Shown here piece after piece: positions 6,485-13,673 of a stretch of 13,690 nt of DNA. The position numbers and the translations under genes were made by a program. The notes under the pieces were generated by a model. The model searched no databases. It was not told where the DNA came from and saw only the letters and a program-made list of their open reading frames with translations. Location of the stretch: positions 1-13,690 of the forward strand of contig JAFZTV010000082.1 in NCBI GenBank assembly GCA_017618625.1, read 5' to 3'. The DNA is from Bacteroidales bacterium (GTDB lineage Bacteria; Bacteroidota; Bacteroidia; Bacteroidales; P3). How positions within the stretch are numbered: position 1 is the first letter of the stretch; the number at the start of each line of letters is the position of its first letter.

Positions 6485-7207
6485 ATGAAAAAAGTGTTTT
6501 ATTTTGCAGCTGCTATGCTGCTTACGATGGGAATGGTATCGTGCGAGATTGAGGATGACGGTGGCGACGGTGGCTCGAACAACTCTAACACATCAGATTC
6601 ACCCACTTCCACCGAGTGGGTTGACCTTGGTTTGCCAAGCGGCCTTCTGTGGGCTTCGTGCAACCTCGGCACCTCCACGATTGGCCAGTATGGGAACTAC
6701 TATGCATGGGGCGAGACACAGCCGAAGAGCGTTTACTCATGGGACACCTACCAATATGGTGACTATGATAGCGATAACGGCAACACATTGTATAAATACA
6801 ACACATACGAGGGTTTTGGCCACGTGGACGGCATAACTACGCTTGAAAACATCGACGACGCTGCCCGTGCGGCTCGCGGAGGTGGAGCACGTATGCCGAC
6901 CGCATCAGAATGGCAGGAGTTGTTGACCAATACCACATCCCAGTGGACTCGTGTGAACAACACATACGGACGCTTGTTCACCGCCTCCAACGGCAACAGC
7001 GTTTTCTTTCCCGCTGCCGGAAGAAAGATGGGCGAAGAGTTGGGTGGCGAAGGCGAGAGCGGTCTTTACTGGACGGCTTCCCTCAGCGAGAACTCGCCGA
7101 TTTCCGCAAGATGTTGCTACCTTACCTCCGACGACCGCAACTTGACGGTCAGCAGCCGTGACCGCGGTTTGACGATTCGCCCTGTACGTCCGGCCAGTAA
7201 GCAATAA
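6485..7207 (+). CDS. paralogous lipoprotein with Fibrobacter succinogenes major paralogous domain
   Basis: A 240-residue lipoprotein, clearly a tandem duplicate of the gene just upstream. The lipobox LLTMGMVSC (Cys20) is nearly identical, and it is followed by an acidic tract (EIEDDGGDGG) consistent with surface export. The domain at about 44-236 repeats the same landmarks: WVDLGLPSGLLW, YYAWGETQPKSVYSW, GARMPTASEWQELL, NTYGRLFTAS, VFFPAAGRK, GLYWTASL and GLTIRPVRP. The linker is shorter than in the paralog, and the middle (about 90-135) and the Cys-Cys segment near 210 are most diverged. No promoter is visible in the 54-base gap, so it is probably cotranscribed with the first copy. It converges with the AraC-family gene, with 35 bases between the stops. 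Confidence 0.88.
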   Translation: MKKVFYFAAAMLLTMGMVSCEIEDDGGDGGSNNSNTSDSPTSTEWVDLGLPSGLLWASCNLGTSTIGQYGNYYAWGETQPKSVYSWDTYQYGDYDSDNGNTLYKYNTYEGFGHVDGITTLENIDDAARAARGGGARMPTASEWQELLTNTTSQWTRVNNTYGRLFTASNGNSVFFPAAGRKMGEELGGEGESGLYWTASLSENSPISARCCYLTSDDRNLTVSSRDRGLTIRPVRPASKQ

Positions 7208-7242
7208 GGAGACTTTGAATCCCCGCCAGCCGGTTGTCTCTC

Positions 7243-8088
7243 CTACAGCGACTGGCGGAAGGTGGTTGGGGAAACTCCCGTTTCGCGTTTGAAGAAACGG
7301 CTGAAGGTGGCGAGGTCGGGGAATCCCAGACGGTCGCTTATATCTTGGATGGGTGCCTGCAGCTCGGTGCGTAACAGTGTTTTGGCATCGGAGACAAGCT
7401 GCTGCTGAATCCAGTGGTTCACACCGAAGCCTGTCTCGCGCTTGACGACGGTGCTGAAATGCTTGGCCGAAAGGCAGAAAAGCCCGGCATAGAACTCGAC
7501 GTCGTGATGCTGGTGGCAATGCTGCATGATGGCGTCGCGAAGCAGGGGGCTCAGACGGTTTTTGCCGTCGCCGCCTTTGCCTACATTCTCGATGCGGTAG
7601 TTGCCGATTATACCTAACAGGACATCCAGCATTATCACCATCATCTCCTTGCGGTTGACATAGTTGAGGCGGTTGATGACGCGGAACACCTCGACGATGG
7701 TGAGAATGTCGGCAAACTGGCGGTCGTTGAGTTTGAAGTGCGGCTGGCTCTCGAATACGAATCGGTTGTCGCTGGTGTTGATGGAGTTGAGCTCGGAGAA
7801 GAGCTGCTCGGAGATGACGATGAGCGTGGCGCGGTAGTCGGGCGAGGAGTTGCGCACATAGATTGTATGGCGGGGGTAAAGCACCGAGATGTCATGTGGC
7901 GAGAAGGAGAAATCGGTGCCGTCGTAGGAGCCTTCAACTGTGCCTCGGTGGTTGATGCCGACGGAATAGTATGGTTGTACGAAATCACGGTCGTAGGCGG
8001 GCATTCGAGTGACATCGTCTATGACGAAGACACCGTTTTCTTTTATTTCCGATTCGAGTTTATTGATGAAATTGTCGGAGGTGGGCAT
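7243..8088 (-). CDS. AraC-family transcriptional regulator
   Basis: A 281-residue cytoplasmic DNA-binding protein. The N-terminal part (about 15-110) looks like the cupin-like sensor domain of AraC proteins (PYYSVGINHRGTVEGSYDG, then DISVLYPRHTIY). A helical linker covers about 125-165. The C-terminal AraC/XylS double helix-turn-helix spans about 178-279: first HTH FCLSAKHFSTVVKRETGFG, second HTH ISDRLGFPDLATFSRFFKRETGVSPTTFR with the classic family signature. The ligand cannot be inferred. It is transcribed away from the type IX-tail/beta-helix cluster and shares a 271-base control region with it, so that cluster and itself are the likely targets. The 5' leader next to its start consists of 8-bp and 7-bp tandem repeats. 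Confidence 0.93.
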   Translation of the reverse strand: MPTSDNFINKLESEIKENGVFVIDDVTRMPAYDRDFVQPYYSVGINHRGTVEGSYDGTDFSFSPHDISVLYPRHTIYVRNSSPDYRATLIVISEQLFSELNSINTSDNRFVFESQPHFKLNDRQFADILTIVEVFRVINRLNYVNRKEMMVIMLDVLLGIIGNYRIENVGKGGDGKNRLSPLLRDAIMQHCHQHHDVEFYAGLFCLSAKHFSTVVKRETGFGVNHWIQQQLVSDAKTLLRTELQAPIQDISDRLGFPDLATFSRFFKRETGVSPTTFRQSL

Positions 8089-8092
8089 TTTG

Positions 8093-8159
8093 ATTGCGTT
8101 ATTGTGTTATTGTGTAATTGCGTTAGTGGAGACTTGCTGACTACTGACTACTAACCACT
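8093..8159. repeat. octamer and heptamer tandem repeats in the regulator leader
   Basis: Four 8-bp units (ATTGCGTT, ATTGTGTT, ATTGTGTA, ATTGCGTT) fill 8093-8124, starting four bases upstream of the AraC-family start codon. Next to them, 8139-8159 holds three 7-bp units (GACTACT twice, then AACCACT). Both tracts would lie in the 5' untranslated leader if the minus-strand -7 box at 8185-8192 is used. Confidence 0.8.
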
Positions 8160-8184
8160 AATTATCCACTTGTCAATTTTACCG

Positions 8185-8192
8185 CAAAAGTA
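8185..8192 (-). promoter_or_regulatory. putative -7 box for the AraC-family gene
   Basis: On the minus strand this reads TACTTTTG, matching TAnnTTTG, with a CTTG about 21 bases further upstream as a possible -33 element. It lies about 97 bases before the AraC-family start codon, leaving the repeat tract in the leader. Confidence 0.55.
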
Positions 8193-8278
8193 GTCAAAAT
8201 ATTGCATTTTACACAAGAAAAAGAAAAATTGTCAAACATTTACCCTTTATAGACAATACACATATTATTATAGTAGCG

Positions 8279-8286
8279 TACCTTTG
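8279..8286 (+). promoter_or_regulatory. putative -7 box for the surface-protein cluster
   Basis: TACCTTTG matches TAnnTTTG and lies 73 bases before ATG 8360. I see no clear -33 TTTG, which fits a promoter needing an activator such as the divergent AraC-family protein. Confidence 0.65.
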
Positions 8287-8359
8287 CATCTACTTAAAGC
8301 AAACACCGCAAAGCGTTTTATCATCTCAAAAACAAACAAATAACTATACACATACAATC

Positions 8360-8851
8360 ATGAAAAAAGGTTTACTTTGCGCATTGACTTCGCTGCTGCT
8401 GCTTTTGGGCGGACAGACGGCCAGCGCACAATCGACGGTGTCCATCACCAAGCCAAACGGCACCGTAAGCCGCTACACCGTGCAGAGCACAGGCAGCATC
8501 TCGTTTGCAGGCGACTATGTCGTCATCAAGGAAAGCAGCACCTCATCGGCGCAGTCGATACCGATGTCGGCTATCCGCAACATGAAGTTCTCGGACAGCT
8601 CGAACGGCATCGAGGATGCAATCAGCGGTCAGCAGTCGGCGGTCAGCCTCTATCCCAATCCGGCGCAGAACTACTGTGTGGTGCGCGGGACTGACGGCGA
8701 GCAGATGAAAGTGACGTTGTATTCGATGACGGGAGCTAAGATGATTGACACGACTGTCGAAAACGAAGGAAGGATTGACATCTCGTCGTTGACCACCGGC
8801 GTCTATATGGTGAAAATCAACAATCATACTACTAAACTCGTAAAATGGTAA
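8360..8851 (+). CDS. small type IX secretion (T9SS) C-terminal sorting domain protein
   Basis: A 163-residue exported protein with a signal peptide at 1-24 (ending TASAQ). The short mature region (about 25-85) carries the pattern SITKPNGTVSRYTV ... IPMSAIRNMKFSD, similar to the N-terminal module of many Bacteroidetes surface proteins and to the N-terminus of the next gene's product. The C-terminal 70 residues are a type A T9SS sorting domain (TIGR04183/PF18962-type): LYPNPAQNYCVV, MKVTLYSMTGAKM, IDISSLTTGVYMVKI, ending KLVKW. The T9SS should export it across the outer membrane and then cleave or attach it. It is odd in having almost no cargo: only about 65 residues precede the tail. The ATG at 8845 overlaps its end, and the preferred start of the next gene (8857) is 5 bases past its stop, so translation is probably coupled. 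Confidence 0.88.
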   Translation: MKKGLLCALTSLLLLLGGQTASAQSTVSITKPNGTVSRYTVQSTGSISFAGDYVVIKESSTSSAQSIPMSAIRNMKFSDSSNGIEDAISGQQSAVSLYPNPAQNYCVVRGTDGEQMKVTLYSMTGAKMIDTTVENEGRIDISSLTTGVYMVKINNHTTKLVKW

Positions 8852-8856
8852 CAGCT

Positions 8857-11487
8857 ATGAAAAACAAGATTTTATTGTTAGTGTTTTTGATGGGCTGCAC
8901 CTTCTTTGCGACAGCTCAGAACTATAACCTGCGCATACACAAGAACGGCGATGTGCAGAACCAGTGGAACACCTCGACCATCTCGAACATAGGACTTAGC
9001 AACGGGGTGGCCACCTTCACTATCAACGGCAACGACATCCAGAAGAATTTCTCGGAGATTGACAGCATCACCTTCTACAACCTGAACGGAGACAACCCCG
9101 GTGGCGGAGACGTGGACGACCCCGACACCATACCTTCGCACGACACCACGACTGTCGATCCCGTGAGCGGCATACATATCACCTGGAACAACGGCGCAGC
9201 GCCCACCATCGTGAACGGCTATGCCTCGCAAGGGCTCAGCATCACCGCCAACGGCGAGAACGTGACGGTGAACGCAGCCACCGGATTGGACGACCTGACC
9301 TACGTATTAGATGGACGTTCGGTTGACGGCAACCTGATTATCAACACCGACAAGAGCCTCATACTCTATATGCAAGGTCTGCATCTGCACAGTGCCACAG
9401 GGCCGGCAATACGTGTGGTAGACGACCATCGTGTCACGCTGCACCTCGCTACCGGCACCTCGAACTTCATAAGCGACACCACCAACATCACCGACGCGAA
9501 CCACAAGGCAGCATTGCAGAGCCAAGGTAAGTTTGAGGTTCAAGGCGACGGCGCGTTGACGGTGAAAGGCTACACCAAACACGCCATCCAGAGCAGCGGA
9601 AAGACTATAATCATGAACGGCACCGTGAACGTCTATGGCCAATCGACCACCGGCGACGCGATGAATGTTGACGACTTTGTGATGCAGGACGGCTCTCTGA
9701 CGGTGACGAGCTTGGGCGACGGCATCGACGCCGACCAGGGCTATATTGCAGTAAGCGGCGGCACGATTAACATCACCTGCAGCTCGGCCGACACGAAAGG
9801 TATGGGATGCGACAGCATCATCAACATCGGTGGCGGCAACATAACCATCAACATGAGCGGAGCCGACTCGAAAGGCATCAACGGCAACAGCAACATCTAT
9901 ATCACCGACGGCACGGTGAACGTCACCGTAAGCGGGAACCAGTCGAAAGGCATAAAGACCGACTACAACCTGTCGATATCGGGTGGCAACGTGACGGTGA
10001 ATGCCAACGGCACCTATGTCACCAGCACCACCGATATTTCGTACTGCACAGGTATTAAAGCCAACGAACAAGTGATTATAGGCGGCGGCACAGTGAATGT
10101 GACCTGCAGCAGCACCAACGCGGGTGGCAAGTGCATCTCGGCCGACGGCAGCGTAACCATAAACAACGGAACAATCACCCTCTCGGCACTGGGCAACAGC
10201 GGCACCTACACGCTCAACTCGACCACCAAGAGCTACACCACCGTAGGCATCAAGAGCAATGCCAACGTGACCATCAACGGAGGAAACATCACGATGACCG
10301 TGGGCGGCAAGGGCATCTCGGCCGACGGCAACTTCAACATGAACGGCGGTGAGACTCATATCACCACCAGCGGCGCCGGCGCAGTAATCTCGGGCAGCGG
10401 CACTTCGGCCACCGACGGATACTGCTCGGCAGGCGTCTCTACCGACGGCAACGTATATATCTATGGTGGCACCATCAACTGCACCAGCACAGGCAAGGGC
10501 GGACGCGGATTCAAGGTTGACGGCACCTTCAACGTGGGAACCGTAGGCGGCAACGATGAACTCATCCACGTCTATGCCAAGACCTCGGGCACAGCGGTCA
10601 ACACCAGCTCGGGTGGCGGAATGGGACCTGGCGGCGGTGGCAGCAGCAGCGACTACTGGAAAGGTCTGCCCAAGGGCATCAAGGTGACCGGCTCGATACA
10701 TATCAACAGCGGCCATGTGAACGCTTTCTGTGCCCAGACAAGCGGCGACGCCACAGGTGAGGGCATCGAGAGCAAAGACTCAATTATCATCAACGGCGGA
10801 TATGTGGAGTCCAACGCCTATGACGACGCCATCAACGCATCGAACTACATACAGATAAACGGAGGCCACATCTGGGCATACGCCCGCGGCAACGACGCCA
10901 TAGACTGCAACGGCGCTGAGAACAGCGGCGGCGGATGGGGTGGCTCGTCCAGCTCGGTTCGCACCATAGAAATCACCGGCGGCACCATCATAGCTAGCGG
11001 CACAGAGGTGGCCGTTGACGACTGCGGCGACCGCGGCGGTTACATATCCGCGACCAACTGCACACTGGTGCTCATCGGCGGCAACATGGGCATCTCGGAA
11101 GCCACACCGCAGATGTCCGGCCAGAAACTGATTAACATCACCAGCACCTCGGGTGGCGGCGGCTATCCCGGCGGCGGAGGAAGCGGTGGACTTACAACCG
11201 CACAGAGCGGTTTCACCGTGAAGAACAGCAGCGGCACGGAGATTATGACCTTCAAATGGCCCACCGTATCGACTGGCCAAAGCGGCTTCGAGGACACCAC
11301 GGCAGGAGCAAAGCCAGGCCCCGGAGGCAGTAGCAGCAGCGGCATCTATGTAAGTACTCCGCAGGTACAAGCCGGCACTTACACCGTTTACAAATCGCCC
11401 ACCATCACGGGAGGTACCAGCTGGCACGGTCTCTATACCGGAGCTACCTCTACCGGAGGCACCAGCAGTTCTGTAACGGCACAATAA
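8857..11487 (+). CDS. large secreted right-handed beta-helix protein, Cthe_2159-like carbohydrate-binding family
   Basis: About 876 residues from ATG 8857; ATG 8845, overlapping the upstream gene, would add four. A signal peptide (MKNKILLLVFLMGCTFFATAQ) is followed by a small module (22-75, LRIHKNGDVQNQW ... IDSITFYN), an acidic linker, then a long region built of repeating coils such as IYITDGTVNVTVSGN, LSISGGNVTVNANG and VTINGGNITMTVGGKGISADG. This Gly/Asn/Thr ladder is typical of Cthe_2159-type (PF14262-like) parallel beta-helices; the founding member binds polygalacturonate (from memory). Gly/Ser loops near residues 585-600, 766-778 and 820-830 interrupt the helix, giving a main block (about 106-585) and a second (about 605-765). 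A Cys at 14 gives a weak lipobox alternative. No T9SS tail is seen. It probably contributes to a cell-surface or matrix structure. Confidence 0.82.
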   Translation: MKNKILLLVFLMGCTFFATAQNYNLRIHKNGDVQNQWNTSTISNIGLSNGVATFTINGNDIQKNFSEIDSITFYNLNGDNPGGGDVDDPDTIPSHDTTTVDPVSGIHITWNNGAAPTIVNGYASQGLSITANGENVTVNAATGLDDLTYVLDGRSVDGNLIINTDKSLILYMQGLHLHSATGPAIRVVDDHRVTLHLATGTSNFISDTTNITDANHKAALQSQGKFEVQGDGALTVKGYTKHAIQSSGKTIIMNGTVNVYGQSTTGDAMNVDDFVMQDGSLTVTSLGDGIDADQGYIAVSGGTINITCSSADTKGMGCDSIINIGGGNITINMSGADSKGINGNSNIYITDGTVNVTVSGNQSKGIKTDYNLSISGGNVTVNANGTYVTSTTDISYCTGIKANEQVIIGGGTVNVTCSSTNAGGKCISADGSVTINNGTITLSALGNSGTYTLNSTTKSYTTVGIKSNANVTINGGNITMTVGGKGISADGNFNMNGGETHITTSGAGAVISGSGTSATDGYCSAGVSTDGNVYIYGGTINCTSTGKGGRGFKVDGTFNVGTVGGNDELIHVYAKTSGTAVNTSSGGGMGPGGGGSSSDYWKGLPKGIKVTGSIHINSGHVNAFCAQTSGDATGEGIESKDSIIINGGYVESNAYDDAINASNYIQINGGHIWAYARGNDAIDCNGAENSGGGWGGSSSSVRTIEITGGTIIASGTEVAVDDCGDRGGYISATNCTLVLIGGNMGISEATPQMSGQKLINITSTSGGGGYPGGGGSGGLTTAQSGFTVKNSSGTEIMTFKWPTVSTGQSGFEDTTAGAKPGPGGSSSSGIYVSTPQVQAGTYTVYKSPTITGGTSWHGLYTGATSTGGTSSSVTAQ

Positions 11488-11510
11488 TTAACCGACTATA
11501 ACGTTATAAA

Positions 11511-11561
11511 AAAAGCGATTAGTGAGCAGCATCAATCCAACCCGCTAATCGCTTTTATTTT
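11511..11561 (+). terminator. intrinsic terminator after the beta-helix gene
   Basis: AAAAGCGATTAG (11511-11522) pairs exactly with CTAATCGCTTTT (11545-11556): 12 bp of stem, a 22-base loop, then ATTTT, making a TTTTATTTT run on the plus strand. It starts 23 bases past the stop. The A-rich left arm could also end transcription arriving from the right. It lies 13 bases before the next gene, so that gene either depends on readthrough or has a promoter I cannot see. Confidence 0.85.
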
Positions 11562-11574
11562 ACAAATCCATCCT

Positions 11575-12279
11575 ATGAAACTTTTATCGAAACTAACAAT
11601 CGTCCTGATTCCGCTTCTGTTGCTCAACGCCTGCACCAAAGAGGGCGAAGGCGGCACCGCTACCATTCAAGGCAAGGTGTTCAGGGTCAACCACGACGAC
11701 GACAACTACAGCATGCGAGCCGACACGATGGCAGCTGCCAAAGAGGATGTGTTTATCGTCTATGGCGACGACATTGTCTATGGCGACGACACCGAAACGG
11801 GTGAAGACGGCACTTACAGGTTCAGATACCTGACGCCAGGCACATACACCATCTACGCCTACAGCGAGCTGGCATCGGGACAGAAAGTGGCGGAGATGAA
11901 GACGGTGACGCTGAAACGCGGCGAGACGCTGACGGTGGAGGACATATTCATCCATCGGGGCAAAGCCTATGGAACCTCGATGATAAGGGGTCAGGTGTGG
12001 GCGCAGTGGTTCGACAAAAACGGCGTAATAGGCACCTCGGAAGCCTACGAGCAGAGGGTATATCTGATGCGGCTGGGCGAGGGCTACCATATAAAGGACA
12101 CACGCGTCGGCTACGACGGCTACTACTACTTCCAGAAGTTGGAGCCAGACACATACGTGATATGCGTATATGGCCAGACGGCTGACGAGATTCCAGTGCC
12201 GTTCTACGATACGGTGACCATAGAGAAAACCGACACCATATACGACGCCAACCCTATCACGGTGCCGCTGAAGGCGTAG
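11575..12279 (+). CDS. lipoprotein with two carboxypeptidase-regulatory-like beta-sandwich domains
   Basis: A 234-residue lipoprotein with the lipobox LLLNAC (Cys20), followed by TKEGEGG, which is acidic enough for possible surface export. Two Ig-like/transthyretin-like domains follow. The first, about 28-127, includes ATIQGKVFRV, DGTYRFRYLTPGTYTIYAYS and a closing GETLTVEDIFI strand. The second, about 136-232, includes MIRGQVWAQW, YDGYYYFQKLEPDTYVICVYG and ITVPLKA. The DG-x-Y-x-F-x-x-L-x-PGTY pattern is the hallmark of carboxypeptidase-regulatory-like and Cna-B-like folds, which usually act as structural stalks or binding modules. An internal repeat VYGDDIVYGDD (residues 62-72) may bind a cation. 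It follows a terminator by 13 bases and is separated from the next gene by heptamer repeats. Confidence 0.82.
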   Translation: MKLLSKLTIVLIPLLLLNACTKEGEGGTATIQGKVFRVNHDDDNYSMRADTMAAAKEDVFIVYGDDIVYGDDTETGEDGTYRFRYLTPGTYTIYAYSELASGQKVAEMKTVTLKRGETLTVEDIFIHRGKAYGTSMIRGQVWAQWFDKNGVIGTSEAYEQRVYLMRLGEGYHIKDTRVGYDGYYYFQKLEPDTYVICVYGQTADEIPVPFYDTVTIEKTDTIYDANPITVPLKA

Positions 12280-12280
12280 T

Positions 12281-12334
12281 TTAGCAGTTAGCAGTTAGTA
12301 TTGTCAATTCACTAATCACTAATCACTAATCACT
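12281..12334. repeat. opposed heptamer repeats between genes
   Basis: TTAGCAG twice at 12281-12294 followed by TTAGTAT, then ATTGTCAATT, then ATTCACT and three AATCACT units (12307-12334). Read on the other strand the right-hand units are TTAGTGA-type, so the two tracts form an imperfect inverted repeat around TTGTCAA. The last unit ends one base before ATG 12336. Confidence 0.85.
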
Positions 12335-12335
12335 T

Positions 12336-12761
12336 ATGAAAACAGCTGTCAAATCGTTTGTTATATTGATTCTTCTTGTGGGATGTGCAGCCACGACGAT
12401 GGCGCAGCAGACGGGTTCGAGCAAGCGCGAGAGGAAGAAGAACATGGTGGTTAAAGAGTGGAACCTGAAGGCAGGGTCGAACACTCCGTTTCTAGACAAT
12501 GTAGTGACATTCGACGATCAAGGTCGTAAAATAGAGGAGATCGAATACGCCTCCTACGGCCAGAAATACCGCATTGTGTATGAATACGAAGGAAACTCGA
12601 CCAAATGCGCTCGCGAGGTGGAATACAACGACAAGAACAAGGTTGTGTCGGTGAAGAAGTTTGAATACAACGCCGACGGAACCAAAGCAAAGCAATACAC
12701 ATACCTGCCCAACGGAAAACTGAAAAACACGAAGATTTACGAGAGGATAGTTAGGGAGTAG
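12336..12761 (+). CDS. small secreted protein with YD/MORN-like strand repeats
   Basis: A 141-residue exported protein. The N-terminus MKTAVKSFVILILLVGCAAT contains a lipobox-like LVGC (Cys17) but could also be cleaved by signal peptidase I after TMAQ (residue 24), so its anchoring is uncertain. After a very basic segment (SKRERKKNM, 29-37) come short strand repeats of the type FDDQGRKIEEIEYASYG, YNDKNKVVSVKKFEYNADG and YTYLPNGKLKNTKIYE. This NxDGxxxxxxxY pattern is common in Bacteroidetes proteins related to RHS/YD and MORN-like beta meanders. No catalytic motif is visible. Heptamer repeats lie both immediately before its start and immediately after its stop, so the gene sits within a repeat-flanked block. 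Confidence 0.75.
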   Translation: MKTAVKSFVILILLVGCAATTMAQQTGSSKRERKKNMVVKEWNLKAGSNTPFLDNVVTFDDQGRKIEEIEYASYGQKYRIVYEYEGNSTKCAREVEYNDKNKVVSVKKFEYNADGTKAKQYTYLPNGKLKNTKIYERIVRE

Positions 12762-12796
12762 TTAGCAGTTAGCAGTTAGCAGTCAGCAGTCAGTGG
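12762..12796 (+). repeat. TTAGCAG heptamer array, five units
   Basis: Directly after the stop codon of the YD-like gene: TTAGCAG three times, TCAGCAG, then TCAGTGG. It is the same TTAGNNN family as at 12281-12294. Confidence 0.9.
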
Positions 12797-12887
12797 ACCC
12801 TCGGCTAACGATAACGATAAAGAAAACCTTTTTAGCTTTCGAACACTCAAACATATCAACTTCCAACATATCAACGACTAAGCATCA

Positions 12888-13673
12888 TTGGAGCAGTATA
12901 ATCCCATATTAGACACGATGGCGCCCATCACCCTGAAGGAGATGAAGGCGGTGCGGCTGATGAACCGTGTGGACGACAAATACCTCCTCAACCGGCGACA
13001 GCTGATGGAACTGCTCGAACGCATCGCCCCCAACTACTACGTGCAACGTATCGACGGCGAGGCACTGGCGCCCTACCACACCCTCTATTTCGACACCGAC
13101 GAGCTGGCGATGTACACCGCACACCATAACCGCAAGCTGAACCGCCAGAAACTGCGTGTGCGCTGCTACCGTAGCAACCAAACGACTTTCTTCGAAATAA
13201 AGAACAAGAACAACAAAGGTAAGACCAACAAGATACGCATCCCGATTGAGACGGAGCTGTTCAACCGCTGCCTCGAAGTTGAGGAGGTGAGGGAGTTTCT
13301 GCAAAAAGAGAGCCCCTACCCTATCGCTTCACTTAGAGATCAGCTGGAGAACTCGTTCCGCCGCATAACGCTGGTGGACAAAGGCATGCACGAGCGGGTG
13401 ACGATAGACAGCGAGATACGGTTCAAGAACCACACGAGCGGCATCGATTACGACCTCTCGCCGCTGGTGGTGATGGAGGTGAAACGTGAAGTGGGCGGAC
13501 CTTCGACTGCCATTGACAAAGCTCTGATGGACATGCGCATACACCCCAAACGAATGAGCAAATACTGCATCGGGACAGCGCTGACAGCACCGAACGCGAA
13601 AGTAAACAGATTCAAAGACAAACTGAGGTATATAGAGAAGGTAATTGAAATAGGGACGGTAATTGAAAATTGA
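12888..13673 (+). CDS. VTC-domain (polyphosphate polymerase-like) protein
   Basis: A 261-residue cytoplasmic protein without signal peptide or membrane segments, matching the VTC domain family (PF09359) over nearly its whole length. In yeast this domain forms a tunnel that makes polyphosphate from ATP; the bacterial stand-alone forms are annotated as polyphosphate polymerase-like with unproved activity. Visible landmarks are the tunnel strands RLMNRVDDKYLL (23-34), YHTLYFDT (63-70), KLRVRCYR (88-95), FFEIKNKNNKGKTNKIR (101-117), ERVTIDSEIRF (169-179), VMEVKRE (195-201) and SKYCIG (224-229), with the basic residues and Glu expected for phosphate and metal binding. TTG 12888 is the first possible start after an in-frame stop and keeps the N-terminal ILDTMAPITLKEM segment that homologs share. 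ATG 12918 is the alternative. A weak -7-like TAGCTTTC lies at 12833-12840. Confidence 0.88.
   Translation: MEQYNPILDTMAPITLKEMKAVRLMNRVDDKYLLNRRQLMELLERIAPNYYVQRIDGEALAPYHTLYFDTDELAMYTAHHNRKLNRQKLRVRCYRSNQTTFFEIKNKNNKGKTNKIRIPIETELFNRCLEVEEVREFLQKESPYPIASLRDQLENSFRRITLVDKGMHERVTIDSEIRFKNHTSGIDYDLSPLVVMEVKREVGGPSTAIDKALMDMRIHPKRMSKYCIGTALTAPNAKVNRFKDKLRYIEKVIEIGTVIEN

Noticed and set aside
7223..7258. CCGCCAG/CTGGCGG inverted repeat as a terminator between convergent genes
   Set aside because: It has only a 7-bp stem with a 22-base loop, one arm inside the AraC-family coding region, and no T-run on either strand.
7641..8154. Open frames of 124 and 138 codons overlapping the AraC-family gene on both strands
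   Set aside because: The AraC frame has a full family signature over its length; the others are Ser/Thr/Pro-rich or Val/Gly-rich shadows.
9307..10716. 469-codon open frame on the minus strand opposite the beta-helix gene
   Set aside because: It is a by-product of the repetitive Gly/Asn/Thr codons on the plus strand; its product is an Ala/Val/Asp/His-rich sequence with no domain, signal or promoter.
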